Below the pieces are notes generated by a model, which saw only the letters and a program-made list of their open reading frames with translations, was not told where the DNA came from and searched no databases. A DNA stretch of 6,319 bases from Candidatus Omnitrophota bacterium (GTDB taxonomy: Bacteria; Omnitrophota; Gorgyraeia; 2-02-FULL-51-18), in NCBI GenBank assembly GCA_016196505.1, contig JACPXO010000021.1, positions 1 through 6,319 on the forward strand, written 5' to 3'. Shown in pieces: positions 1-5,995 of this stretch. Every line of letters begins with the position of its first letter. The stretch's first letter is position 1. Both the position numbers and the translations under genes were made by a program.

Positions 1-2
1 CC

Positions 3-467
3 GTGATCGTGACCTCGGACAGTACCTCTCAAGGAACACGTTCGGACAAATCGGGCCGGCTGATCGAAGAAAAATTAAGATCTTTCGGCATTGATCCCGC
101 GTACGAAGTGATCCCGGACGATAAAGATCTGATCTCGGCGGCACTTGAGAAGTATTGCGGAAGGGGCATGAACCTCATCGTGACGACTGGGGGAACGGGC
201 TTGGGTCCCCGCGATGTGACCGTCGAGGCGACGGGAACGGTGATTGACCGGGAAATACCCGGTGTCATGGAGGCGGCGCGGGGCTATGGGCAAAAAAGGA
301 CCCCTTACGCCATGCTTTCGAGAGGGCTCGCCGGACAAAAGGGGAAGACGCTGATCGTGAACTTTCCGGGTTCTTCGAAAGGCGTCGAAGAGTCCTTGGA
401 CGCCCTTTTTCCGTCGCTTTTTCACGCCTACAAAATGATGAAAGGCCTGGGTCATGATCCCCTTTGA
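3..467 (+). CDS. mog: Molybdopterin adenylyltransferase (MogA/MoaB family), 5'-partial
   Basis: Enzyme of the MogA/MoaB/Cnx1G family, which activates molybdopterin (MPT) with ATP to give MPT-AMP, the substrate of MoeA, in the cytoplasm. The visible 154 residues start inside the first beta strand: the first codon, GTG, is the Val of the family's xVTxSD segment, so a few N-terminal residues lie before the window and this GTG is probably not the start. Conserved parts are SDSTSQGTRSDKSG (5-18), PDD (38-40), the signature TTGGTGLGPRD (61-71) followed by VTVEAT, and the C-terminal NFPGSSKGVEESL (120-132). Asp39 and Asp71 align with the two catalytic aspartates of E. coli MogA (D49, D82). The length, about 160 residues when complete, fits the MoaB/Cnx1G type better than the longer MogA. 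The last 14 bp overlap the next gene. Family assignment is secure; MogA versus MoaB naming is not. Confidence 0.93.
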   Translation: MIVTSDSTSQGTRSDKSGRLIEEKLRSFGIDPAYEVIPDDKDLISAALEKYCGRGMNLIVTTGGTGLGPRDVTVEATGTVIDREIPGVMEAARGYGQKRTPYAMLSRGLAGQKGKTLIVNFPGSSKGVEESLDALFPSLFHAYKMMKGLGHDPL

Positions 468-1212
468 GTGGCCGATTTGGCTGTCCCTTCTTTTTTTCTT
501 GGTGGCTTTGGTTTATTCCATGGTGGGATTTGCCGGCGGCTCTTCTTATTTGGCTATTTTAATCTTGGCGGGTTTTCCCTACGAGCAAGTGCCGCCGATC
601 GCGCTTGTTTGCAATCTCATCGTTTCGATTTCGGCGTTTTGGCATTTCCTTAAAGGAGGTTATTTTGAATGGAAACGCGTGCTTCCTTTTGTCATTTTTT
701 CGATGCCCATGGCGTTTTTGGGCGGAAGGACGCCGGTCGCTAAAGAGTTGTTTTATTTTCTTCTTGGTTTTTCCCTGTTTGCGGCGGGGATCCGGATGTT
801 CATGCCGGATAAAAATTTTGAGGGAACACGCCCCGTTTCTCCGCAAGAGACGTGGTTTCTTGGGATGCCTCTCGGCGCGGTTCTAGGTTTTCTGTCGGGC
901 CTTGTCGGGATCGGCGGAGGGATTTTTTTAAGCCCTCTTCTTTTTTTCATGCGTTGGGCTAGCGCTAAAGAGGCGGCCGCGGCGGCCAGTTTTTTTATTT
1001 TGGTTAATTCTTTTGCCGGCCTTCTTGGACAACTGCAGAAAGGAATGCCGGCCCCCGGTGAGTGGCTCCTATGGCTGGGCCTGGCGGTATTTTTCGGAGG
1101 CCAATTGGGCGCGCGGGTAGGCGCCACCCGTTTGCCTCGTCTTGAAATACAAAGGATAACAGCCGTGCTTATTTTGTACGTTTCCTTCAGTCTCCTGGGT
1201 AAGGCCTTCTAA
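454..1212 (+). CDS. TauE/SafE-family anion permease
   Basis: A 252-residue integral inner-membrane protein of the TauE/SafE (DUF81) family, whose characterised members move sulfur-containing anions such as sulfite or sulfoacetate. It has the typical length, about eight hydrophobic segments and the internal duplication of the family: GFAGGSSYLAI (25-35) in the first half and GLVGIGGGIFLSPLL (149-163) in the second. A polar loop lies around residues 118-133. The start is ATG at 454, with AAAGG at 441-445 eight bases upstream, and lies inside the 3' end of the mog-like gene. The stop is 3 bp before moeA. Its position inside a molybdenum cofactor operon is unusual and suggests a substrate linked to this pathway or to a molybdoenzyme, for example sulfite or another oxyanion. 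That is inference; the substrate cannot be read from the sequence. Confidence 0.9.
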   Translation: MIPFEWPIWLSLLFFLVALVYSMVGFAGGSSYLAILILAGFPYEQVPPIALVCNLIVSISAFWHFLKGGYFEWKRVLPFVIFSMPMAFLGGRTPVAKELFYFLLGFSLFAAGIRMFMPDKNFEGTRPVSPQETWFLGMPLGAVLGFLSGLVGIGGGIFLSPLLFFMRWASAKEAAAAASFFILVNSFAGLLGQLQKGMPAPGEWLLWLGLAVFFGGQLGARVGATRLPRLEIQRITAVLILYVSFSLLGKAF

Positions 1213-1215
1213 CCC

Positions 1216-2442
1216 ATGATCACTTTCGAACAAGCCCTGAAACTTATCGAAGCCAATAACCCTCCCCCCGGAGAAGAGATGGTGTTGATCTCAGCGGCGT
1301 TGGGTCTTGTGTGTTCTGAGGATGTCAGGTCTCCGTTGGATTTGCCTTTGTACGACAATTCGGCCATGGACGGCTTTCTCTTGCGGTCCAAGGAGACCTT
1401 GGCCGCGACCGCCGAAAACCCGGTTTTGTTAAGTATTCAAGGCGTCATCAAAGCCGGCGACGACAAAGGAGGTTCTTTGGGCCGGAGAGAGGCCTGCCGA
1501 ATTATGACCGGCGCTACTCTGATCAAGGGCGGCGATGCGGTTTTGGAGAAAGAAAAGGCGGTGATTCAAAACGGCTGTGTCGTCATCACCACCCCTGTCC
1601 CAAGGGGGAAAAATGTGAGGGTTAGGGCCGAGGAAATAAAAAAACTCGATCGGGTGTTGCCCAAAGGTTCCGTGGTGAATCCCGGCACGATCGGTTTCGT
1701 GGCGACGATGGGAATGAACACCCTCAAGGTTTATAAAAAACCGGCGATAACACTCATCGCCACAGGCAATGAGCTCACCGCTCCGGGTAGTCCTTTAAGA
1801 GCCGGAAAAATTTACGATTCCAACACCGCCATGATCCAGGCGGCCCTCGAGGAAATGAGGATTCGCCCGATACTCGTCCGGCGGCTCAAGGACGCGCCAA
1901 AAACCATTCAAAAGGTGCTCCGTTTTGAGCTGAAGGAAAGCGATATGGTGATCCTGATGGGGGGTGTCTCGGTCGGCGATTATGATTTTGTGAAAGGCCT
2001 TCTTGAAGAGGAAGGGGTCAAAACCATCTTCTGGAAAGTCAGCCAGAAGCCGGGCAAACCTTTGTACTTCGGCAGAAAAAACAACCATCTTGTTTTCGGT
2101 TTACCGGGCAACCCGGCGAGCGTCTTTACCTGTTTTTATGAGTATGTGTACCCGGCTATCCGGCGTTTTATGGGGTATAAAAGACCTTATCTTTCTTCGT
2201 CACTCCTTGAACTTAAACAGTCTCTCAAGCCGGATCCTGAAAAGTTTTTATTCGTTAAGAGTAAAATTCAAAATGGGGAAACCCAAGGGGTGATGCCGCT
2301 GAAACATCAACAATCTCACATGATCTCTTCTTTGTGCGAAGCCGATAGTTTCGTGGTGGTGCCGAATTCAGACGCCCTTCTCAGGGAAGGCGAAAAAGTG
2401 CTGGTTCATTCGCTCCCTTTTGCTTGGGAGGGTGTTCTATGA
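1216..2442 (+). CDS. moeA: Molybdopterin molybdenumtransferase MoeA
   Basis: Inserts molybdate into adenylylated molybdopterin, releasing AMP and forming Mo-MPT. At 408 residues it matches the normal MoeA length. The N-terminal part has PLYDNSAMDGF (44-54), where Asp52 corresponds to the conserved Asp59 of E. coli. Then come CRIMTGATLIKGGDAVL (94-110) and the GKNVRVRAEE loop (131-140). The MogA-like domain III has IATGNEL (181-187), GKIYDSN (197-203), GGVSVGDYD (249-257) and QKPGKPLYFG (277-286), with GLPGNPASVF (295-304). The beta-rich domain IV covers about 325-408. All the usual active-site motifs are present, so it should be functional. ATG at 1216 is 3 bp after the permease stop, with a weak Shine-Dalgarno-like AAGG at 1201-1204. 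The end overlaps moaD in an ATGA. Confidence 0.97.
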   Translation: MITFEQALKLIEANNPPPGEEMVLISAALGLVCSEDVRSPLDLPLYDNSAMDGFLLRSKETLAATAENPVLLSIQGVIKAGDDKGGSLGRREACRIMTGATLIKGGDAVLEKEKAVIQNGCVVITTPVPRGKNVRVRAEEIKKLDRVLPKGSVVNPGTIGFVATMGMNTLKVYKKPAITLIATGNELTAPGSPLRAGKIYDSNTAMIQAALEEMRIRPILVRRLKDAPKTIQKVLRFELKESDMVILMGGVSVGDYDFVKGLLEEEGVKTIFWKVSQKPGKPLYFGRKNNHLVFGLPGNPASVFTCFYEYVYPAIRRFMGYKRPYLSSSLLELKQSLKPDPEKFLFVKSKIQNGETQGVMPLKHQQSHMISSLCEADSFVVVPNSDALLREGEKVLVHSLPFAWEGVL

Positions 2443-2684
2443 CGAGGATAAAAGTTCTTTTTTTCGCCGAACTTGGAGAAATTTTCGGGCGGGCCCGATT
2501 CATCGACATTAAAGAAGGGTCCACCGTCGGAGAAGTCGTGGACCTCTTAGCGGCGGAGTCCGACCGGCTTTATCCGAAAGAACCGGCCCTCATTTACGCG
2601 GTCAATGCAAATCTTGAAACCCGAGAAAAAAAGCTGAAAGACCGTGATGAATTGGCCCTCATGACGCCCATGTCCGGAGGATGA
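2439..2684 (+). CDS. moaD: Molybdopterin synthase sulfur carrier subunit MoaD
   Basis: Small ubiquitin-like protein of 81 residues, the sulfur donor in conversion of precursor Z (cyclic pyranopterin monophosphate) to molybdopterin. The first strand is IKVLFFAELGEIFG (4-17), matching the MoaD pattern of a beta strand, then FA and a short helix. The protein ends in SGG (79-81); the terminal Gly81 is the residue adenylylated by MoeB and converted to thiocarboxylate in the family. The start is taken at ATG 2439, which overlaps the moeA stop as ATGA and has GGGAGGG at 2426-2432 six bases upstream. An in-frame TTG at 2424 would add five residues but falls within that ribosome binding site. The next gene begins directly after the stop, so MoaD and MoaE are probably made together, as suits a heterotetrameric complex. 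Confidence 0.95.
   Translation: MTRIKVLFFAELGEIFGRARFIDIKEGSTVGEVVDLLAAESDRLYPKEPALIYAVNANLETREKKLKDRDELALMTPMSGG
2676..2680 (+). promoter_or_regulatory. Ribosome binding site deciding the TTG start of moaE
   Basis: A perfect GGAGG, four bases before the TTG at 2685. The only nearby ATG, at 2681, is in another frame, so this site supports TTG as the moaE start directly after the moaD stop. It lies in the codons for the MoaD C-terminal Gly-Gly, so the carrier tail and the next gene's initiation signal share the same bases. Confidence 0.75.
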
Positions 2685-3110
2685 TTGTCCGTCACCGATA
2701 AGCCGATCGCTCTCCAAGAGTTTTTTTCTGAGCCGTCTCCTCAATCCTGCGGGGCTGTGGCTTCTTTTGTCGGGATCGTCAGGAACCACGATCATGGCCG
2801 CGCCGTAAAGTTCCTTTACTATGACTGTTACCGTTTTATGGCGGAAAAAGTGATGCGGACTATCGTGGAGGAGGCGCTCAATAGGTGGGATGTCGAAAAA
2901 GTTCAAGTCTCTCATCGCGTTGGCCGTCTCGGGATCGGTGACGTGGCCGTGGCTATTTCCGTGAGCGCTGCCCACCGCGCGGAGGCGTTTGAGGCCTGCC
3001 GATTCGTGATCGAAGAGATAAAAGAAAGAGTTCCCATTTGGAAAAGAGAGATTTTCGAGGACGGAACAAGCGAATGGGTGTCTTGCGCGCACGCGGAAAC
3101 CCACGGGTGA
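2685..3110 (+). CDS. moaE: Molybdopterin synthase catalytic subunit MoaE
   Basis: Large subunit of MPT synthase; it binds precursor Z and accepts sulfur from the MoaD thiocarboxylate. The 141 residues carry the family blocks in order: GAVASFVGIVRNHDHGRAV (23-41), VSHRVGRLGIGD (75-86), SAAHRAEAFEA (94-104) and the active-site block EIKERVPIWKRE (111-122) followed by DGTSEWV. Lys113 and Lys120 align with the catalytic Lys119 and Lys126 of E. coli MoaE, and His97-Arg98 with its H103-R104. The segment LYYDCYRFMA (44-53) departs from the more usual LEYE/LEHY-type stretch, but no catalytic residue is affected. The start is TTG, adjacent to the moaD stop and supported by GGAGG at 2676-2680. The end overlaps the preferred mobA start as GTGA. 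Confidence 0.95.
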   Translation: MSVTDKPIALQEFFSEPSPQSCGAVASFVGIVRNHDHGRAVKFLYYDCYRFMAEKVMRTIVEEALNRWDVEKVQVSHRVGRLGIGDVAVAISVSAAHRAEAFEACRFVIEEIKERVPIWKREIFEDGTSEWVSCAHAETHG

Positions 3111-3715
3111 TCCGCGGACTTGTGCTGGCTGGGGGCAAGAGCTCTCGTTTTGGTTCCAACAAAGCCGTCGCCCGCTATCGGGGCGTTCGCCTGGTTGAGC
3201 GTGCCGTTTCGCTTTTGAACGAGTTGGATCTCAAGCCCGTGGTGGCTCTTCAAAAAGGGATGGATTATCCGTTTCTGAAATGCGTCACGGTTCATGACCG
3301 GTTACCGGGCCGGGGTCCTCTGGGCGGTCTTTACACCGCAATGACCTTTTTTAGAAACACTTCTTTTCTTGTGCTTACCTGCGATATGCCCGCCCTGACT
3401 CGGCCGGTCTTAGAGAAACTTTTGAGCCAACACACCCCAGGGTCTCTCGTGACCGCTTACTTGACCCAAAATAAAAGAGTCCAACCTTTTCCAGGGGTGT
3501 ACGGACCTTTGCTTTTGGACACGATCCGTGAGAAGCTAAGGGGAAATAATCTATCCATGTACGATTTATTGGATAGAGCCCCGCGTAAGCAGTTCATTTC
3601 ATGGGAAGGAGACAACCGTATTTTCACCAATATCAACTCAGCACTGGACTTAAAAACTTTTGGAATAAGAAACGCGCGCGGGCGAGAAAGCGTAGTATCT
3701 GACGGGAGGTTTTGA
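3107..3715 (+). CDS. mobA: Molybdenum cofactor guanylyltransferase MobA
   Basis: Transfers GMP from GTP to Mo-MPT, giving the guanine dinucleotide cofactor used by DMSO-reductase-family enzymes such as nitrate reductases and formate dehydrogenases. From GTG 3107 it has 202 residues, normal for MobA. Visible motifs are the nucleotide-binding loop LAGGKSSRFGSNKA (7-20), GPLGGLYTA (70-78), the metal-binding TCDMP (91-95) and the late FTNINSALDL (173-182). GTG 3107 is preferred because it puts the glycine loop at residue 7, as in the family, and overlaps the moaE stop as GTGA; GGAAA at 3095-3099 is a weak ribosome binding site. ATG 3074 is an alternative adding 11 residues inside moaE. The stop overlaps the next gene by one base. 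The gene implies that molybdoenzymes with the guanylylated cofactor are encoded elsewhere in this genome. Confidence 0.94.
   Translation: MIRGLVLAGGKSSRFGSNKAVARYRGVRLVERAVSLLNELDLKPVVALQKGMDYPFLKCVTVHDRLPGRGPLGGLYTAMTFFRNTSFLVLTCDMPALTRPVLEKLLSQHTPGSLVTAYLTQNKRVQPFPGVYGPLLLDTIREKLRGNNLSMYDLLDRAPRKQFISWEGDNRIFTNINSALDLKTFGIRNARGRESVVSDGRF
3704..3709 (+). promoter_or_regulatory. Ribosome binding site for the outer-membrane barrel gene
   Basis: GGGAGG inside the last codons of mobA, five bases before ATG 3715. It selects this ATG over the in-frame TTG at 3712 and makes translation coupled to mobA through the TGATG overlap likely. Confidence 0.75.
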
Positions 3716-5172
3716 TGAAGAAATACTTGTTTTCTATTCTTTTTCTTTTTATTTTGTCCTCCGGCGCTTTGGCCGCCGGTGGAAGTTTTAGTTCGGACCT
3801 CGGAAAAATTTCCTTTTATGGGCAAGAACGCCTCCGGTGGTATCTATGGGATTATTTTGAGTCGGAGCCGTTTGATAACCGGTACGATCACTTTGCCAGC
3901 CAACTGCGGCTTGGAAGCCGGTTGGATAACCCGATCTTGAAAGCCCATGTTGCCTGGCAATACGCGACGGTCTGGAATCTGCCGGCGGGAGCAAGCGCCG
4001 GGGCGGGGTCTGGGGCGCTTTATTTTTCCAACGGCACGGCCGAGGCCGACACGCACGGCACCTATTTGAAATATCTCGAGGTCCAGTCTAAAGAGATCGC
4101 CGGTACGGGACTTAGCGTCGGTGGCGGGCGCATGAATTATTCGAGCGGCAATCAATACGCGGCCGAGAGTGGGAAAATTCAATGGCTTAAGTCCAACCGC
4201 ATCGCGGAGCGTTTGATCGGAGGATTCGGCTGGTCGGAGTATCAGCGCTCATTCGATGGCGGATACGCCGGCTGGGACGGCAAAAAGCTCAATCTTCAGA
4301 TTACGGGGATGAACCCGACGCAAGGCGGCTTTGATGAGAATGCCAAACACACGCTTTATGACATTGACCTTTTGGCCTCCGAGCTCACGATCAAAAAAGG
4401 CGCGCTTTTTCCGGATGCGGAACTTCAACTCTTTTATTACGGTTATGCGGACAGCCGCGAGATGACCGCGGCGACATCCAGGCGCGACAACACCGGCCGC
4501 ACCGTGCCGGCCGGTGTTGAGTATGACATTGACGTGAGGATGATCGGCGGGCATCTGGCCGGAGCGGCGGAACTTGGCGGCGGGACGGTAGACTATCTGG
4601 TCTGGGGCGGGTATCAGTACGGTGACTGGTTTGAGTTGGACCATACGGCTTACGCGCTCGTCACCGAAGCCGGCTATCAGTGGAAAAACGTTCCCTGGAC
4701 GCCTTGGATCCGAGGGGGCTACAACTTGGGTTCCGGCGATTCGGATCTCGAGGACGGGGACCACGGCACTTTTTATCAGATGCTGCCGACGGGACGGCAG
4801 TACTCTTTCTCCATCCTTTACAACATGATGAATACCCAAGATGCGTTTGTGTCGTTGATCCTCAAGCCGTCGGATTCCCTTAGCGTCCGATCGGAAGTTC
4901 ACTGGGTTGATCTCAGCGAGAGCGCCGACCATTGGTATGTCGGTTCCGGAGAAATTACCGACGGTAGCGCCGTGGGGTATTCGGTGCGGTCCGGCAGCGG
5001 AGAGGATAATCTTGGCACGCTCTTGGACGTCGGCGTGTCTTATAAAATTTGTCCCCAAGCGGCCCTTTACGTTTATTACGGGCATTTTTTTGGTTCGGAT
5101 GTCGTCGAAAGGTTTTATAATAAGAAGCGGGACTCAGACTTTTTCTACACCGAATTGACGATCAACTTTTGA
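3715..5172 (+). CDS. Outer-membrane beta-barrel protein, alginate-export-like
   Basis: A 485-residue exported protein. Residues 1-20 form a clear signal peptide: KK, a hydrophobic core, then SGALA with cleavage likely before Ala21. The rest is rich in Tyr, Trp and Gly with alternating polar/hydrophobic strands and ends in TINF; a terminal Phe is the usual signal for outer-membrane barrel assembly. Features recalling the alginate-export (AlgE-like) family are YGQERLRWYLWDYF (35-48), the GGGRMNYSSGNQY block (136-148), WSEYQRSFDG (173-182) and GSGDSDLEDGDHGTFYQMLPT (339-359). Many proteins with this domain have nothing to do with alginate, and no alginate genes are present here, so the family name gives only the fold. 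The gene follows mobA as TGATG with a strong ribosome binding site, so it belongs to the molybdenum operon. It may be a channel for an anion or for a molybdoenzyme substrate, but this is inferred from position only. Confidence 0.85.
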   Translation: MKKYLFSILFLFILSSGALAAGGSFSSDLGKISFYGQERLRWYLWDYFESEPFDNRYDHFASQLRLGSRLDNPILKAHVAWQYATVWNLPAGASAGAGSGALYFSNGTAEADTHGTYLKYLEVQSKEIAGTGLSVGGGRMNYSSGNQYAAESGKIQWLKSNRIAERLIGGFGWSEYQRSFDGGYAGWDGKKLNLQITGMNPTQGGFDENAKHTLYDIDLLASELTIKKGALFPDAELQLFYYGYADSREMTAATSRRDNTGRTVPAGVEYDIDVRMIGGHLAGAAELGGGTVDYLVWGGYQYGDWFELDHTAYALVTEAGYQWKNVPWTPWIRGGYNLGSGDSDLEDGDHGTFYQMLPTGRQYSFSILYNMMNTQDAFVSLILKPSDSLSVRSEVHWVDLSESADHWYVGSGEITDGSAVGYSVRSGSGEDNLGTLLDVGVSYKICPQAALYVYYGHFFGSDVVERFYNKKRDSDFFYTELTINF

Positions 5173-5212
5173 CCTCATCACAGGGAAAGCGACAAAGTTT
5201 TAACGTTTTAGG
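5173..5212 (+). other. Short gap after the molybdenum operon, no terminator seen
   Basis: Forty bases between the barrel gene and the GIY-YIG gene. There is no GC-rich hairpin followed by a T run, so transcription may continue downstream. The only structure noted is a direct repeat of GTTTTA at 5197-5202 and 5205-5210. Confidence 0.5.
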
Positions 5213-5455
5213 ATGTGGTACCTTTATATTCTCAAATGTTCCGATAAGTCTCTCTACACCGGCGTCACCACCGATGTCGCCCGGCGTTTTAAGGAACACC
5301 AAGCGGGCAAGGGCGCAAAAGCGCTGAGGGCCAAGCGGCCGCTCGGCATCGTCTATCAGGAAAAACACCGGACACGCGGTGCCGCGCAAAAGAGGGAGGC
5401 CGAGATCAAACGCTGGACCCGCCCAAAGAAGCTCGCCCTGGTCAGCGGGGCTTAG
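5213..5455 (+). CDS. GIY-YIG nuclease-domain protein (UPF0213/YhbQ-like)
   Basis: An 80-residue single-domain protein of the small GIY-YIG endonuclease group. The two-strand signature appears as YLYILKC (3-9) and LYTGVTTD (14-21), followed by ARRFKEH (23-29), whose Arg is typical of the catalytic helix, and REAEIKRW (61-68), where Glu62 matches the conserved metal-binding Glu. Length and the MWYLYILKC start are standard for the stand-alone family, which has DNA-processing members but an uncertain cellular role in most bacteria. ATG 5213 is forced as the start, because an in-frame TAA lies at 5201-5203. It has no normally spaced ribosome binding site: the only AGG touches the ATG. It is unlikely to be part of the molybdenum pathway. 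Confidence 0.9.
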   Translation: MWYLYILKCSDKSLYTGVTTDVARRFKEHQAGKGAKALRAKRPLGIVYQEKHRTRGAAQKREAEIKRWTRPKKLALVSGA

Positions 5456-5461
5456 CTAAAC

Positions 5462-5468
5462 AAAGGAG
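5462..5468 (+). promoter_or_regulatory. Ribosome binding site of the small membrane protein gene
   Basis: AAAGGAG, six bases before ATG 5475. It is a strong site and contrasts with the missing site of the gene just upstream. Confidence 0.7.
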
Positions 5469-5474
5469 AAAATC

Positions 5475-5810
5475 ATGCTTTTCACCTTAAAAATCGTCAT
5501 CGCGAGCGTTCTGATCTCTTACGCCTCTTGGCTTTCGGGAAAGAAGCCGGTCTTGGCGGGGTTTATCATCGCGCTTCCGCTTTCTTCGCTCATCAGCATT
5601 ATTTTTTCTTATTTCGAATACCGGGACATGGCCAAGCTCAACGAATACGCCCTTTCAATACTCGTCGCGGTGCCGCTGTCCCTCGTTTTCTTCGTCCCTT
5701 TCATCCTAAATAAGTGGCTCAGGATGAATTTTACCCTGACCATGGTCTCGGCCGTCGGATTGCTGGCCGTGGCCTATTTTATCCATAGTTCCTTGTTCAA
5801 ATCTGTCTAA
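5475..5810 (+). CDS. Small four-helix membrane protein, DUF3147-like
   Basis: A 111-residue hydrophobic protein with four predicted membrane segments, roughly 4-20, 25-46, 57-78 and 85-105, joined by short polar turns (SGKKP at 21-25, EYRDMAKLNEY at 48-58, NKWLRMN at 79-85). The layout, the ALPLSSLISII stretch (33-43) and the length resemble DUF3147 membrane proteins, a family without an established function to my knowledge. The match is from memory of the family pattern, not a search. It starts 19 bp after the GIY-YIG stop behind a strong ribosome binding site, so the two are probably cotranscribed. It lacks charged membrane residues or motifs that would suggest a particular transport or enzymatic role. 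Confidence 0.8.
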   Translation: MLFTLKIVIASVLISYASWLSGKKPVLAGFIIALPLSSLISIIFSYFEYRDMAKLNEYALSILVAVPLSLVFFVPFILNKWLRMNFTLTMVSAVGLLAVAYFIHSSLFKSV

Positions 5811-5822
5811 GGATCAAAACGG

Positions 5823-5854
5823 GTCAGACTTCCACGACTAAAGTCGGATGTGAC
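5823..5854. repeat. Small imperfect inverted repeat in the intergenic region
   Basis: GACTT (5827-5831) pairs with AAGTC (5841-5845), and the outer GTCA (5823-5826) with TGAC (5851-5854) across a one-sided five-base bulge. A competing perfect mini-hairpin, CGACTAAAGTCG, sits at 5835-5846. No T run follows, so this is not a standard terminator. It could be an operator, a decayed palindromic repeat or chance. Confidence 0.3.
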
Positions 5855-5873
5855 GCAAGCGGGAATTTGCTAA

Positions 5874-5960
5874 CATTCGCCCCATGATACGCGCGAAATC
5901 TCTTGTCCTCCGGGCGACGAGGTCACGATTATGCTCAAAGTGGACGCGGTCAAGGTTTAA
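5874..5960 (+). pseudogene. Possible remnant of a lost gene's C-terminus
   Basis: Between a TAA at 5871-5873 and a TAA at 5958-5960, one frame reads 28 protein-like residues ending EISCPPGDEVTIMLKVDAV and then KV. The pattern of PPGDEV followed by an alternating strand looks like the last strand of a small beta-barrel domain (TOBE/OB or cupredoxin-like) rather than random sequence. The only start codon in frame is ATG 5931, which would give just nine residues, and there is no ribosome binding site. If it was coding it is a decayed 3' end; chance is a real alternative. Confidence 0.22.
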
Positions 5961-5969
5961 GAGTATACT
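5941..5969 (+). promoter_or_regulatory. Candidate sigma-70 promoter for the metal-binding protein gene
   Basis: TGGACG (5941-5946, 4 of 6 to consensus) and TATACT (5964-5969, 5 of 6) with an ideal 17-base spacer. Transcription would start near 5976, about 20 bases before ATG 5996, leaving room for the ribosome binding site AAGGGAG at 5982-5988. A second, weaker extended -10-like TGCTAACAT lies at 5868-5876 without a good -35. Confidence 0.5.
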
Positions 5970-5981
5970 TTTTCATAATAA

Positions 5982-5988
5982 AAGGGAG
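5982..5988 (+). promoter_or_regulatory. Ribosome binding site deciding the start of the metal-binding protein
   Basis: AAGGGAG, seven bases before ATG 5996. It favours this start, which gives a clean signal peptide, over earlier in-frame codons from 5903. Confidence 0.75.
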
Positions 5989-5995
5989 CAGAAAC

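Noticed and set aside
2547..3104. Reverse-strand open frame of 185 codons opposite moaD/moaE
   Set aside because: It is a shadow of two clear molybdopterin synthase genes, with no domain pattern of its own.
3038..3106. Longer mobA starting upstream of GTG 3107, including ATG 3074
   Set aside because: The extra residues overlap moaE's conserved C-terminus in another frame and do not fit MobA, whose glycine loop begins near residue 7; ATG 3074 has only a GAGGA 12 bases upstream.
4249..5085. Long reverse-strand open frame of 278 codons opposite the barrel gene
   Set aside because: It lies fully within a well-supported forward gene with signal peptide and barrel features; its translation shows no recognisable motif, and long antisense frames are expected at this base composition.
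5116..5121. Perfect TATAAT inside the 3' end of the barrel gene
   Set aside because: No acceptable -35 lies 16-18 bases upstream (only TTCGGA at 5094-5099), so I do not call a promoter, although it could weakly serve the GIY-YIG gene.
5155..5203. TTGACG/TTGACC boxes followed by TTTTAA as a promoter for the GIY-YIG gene
   Set aside because: Spacings to any -10-like hexamer are wrong (about 23 bases for TTTTAA).
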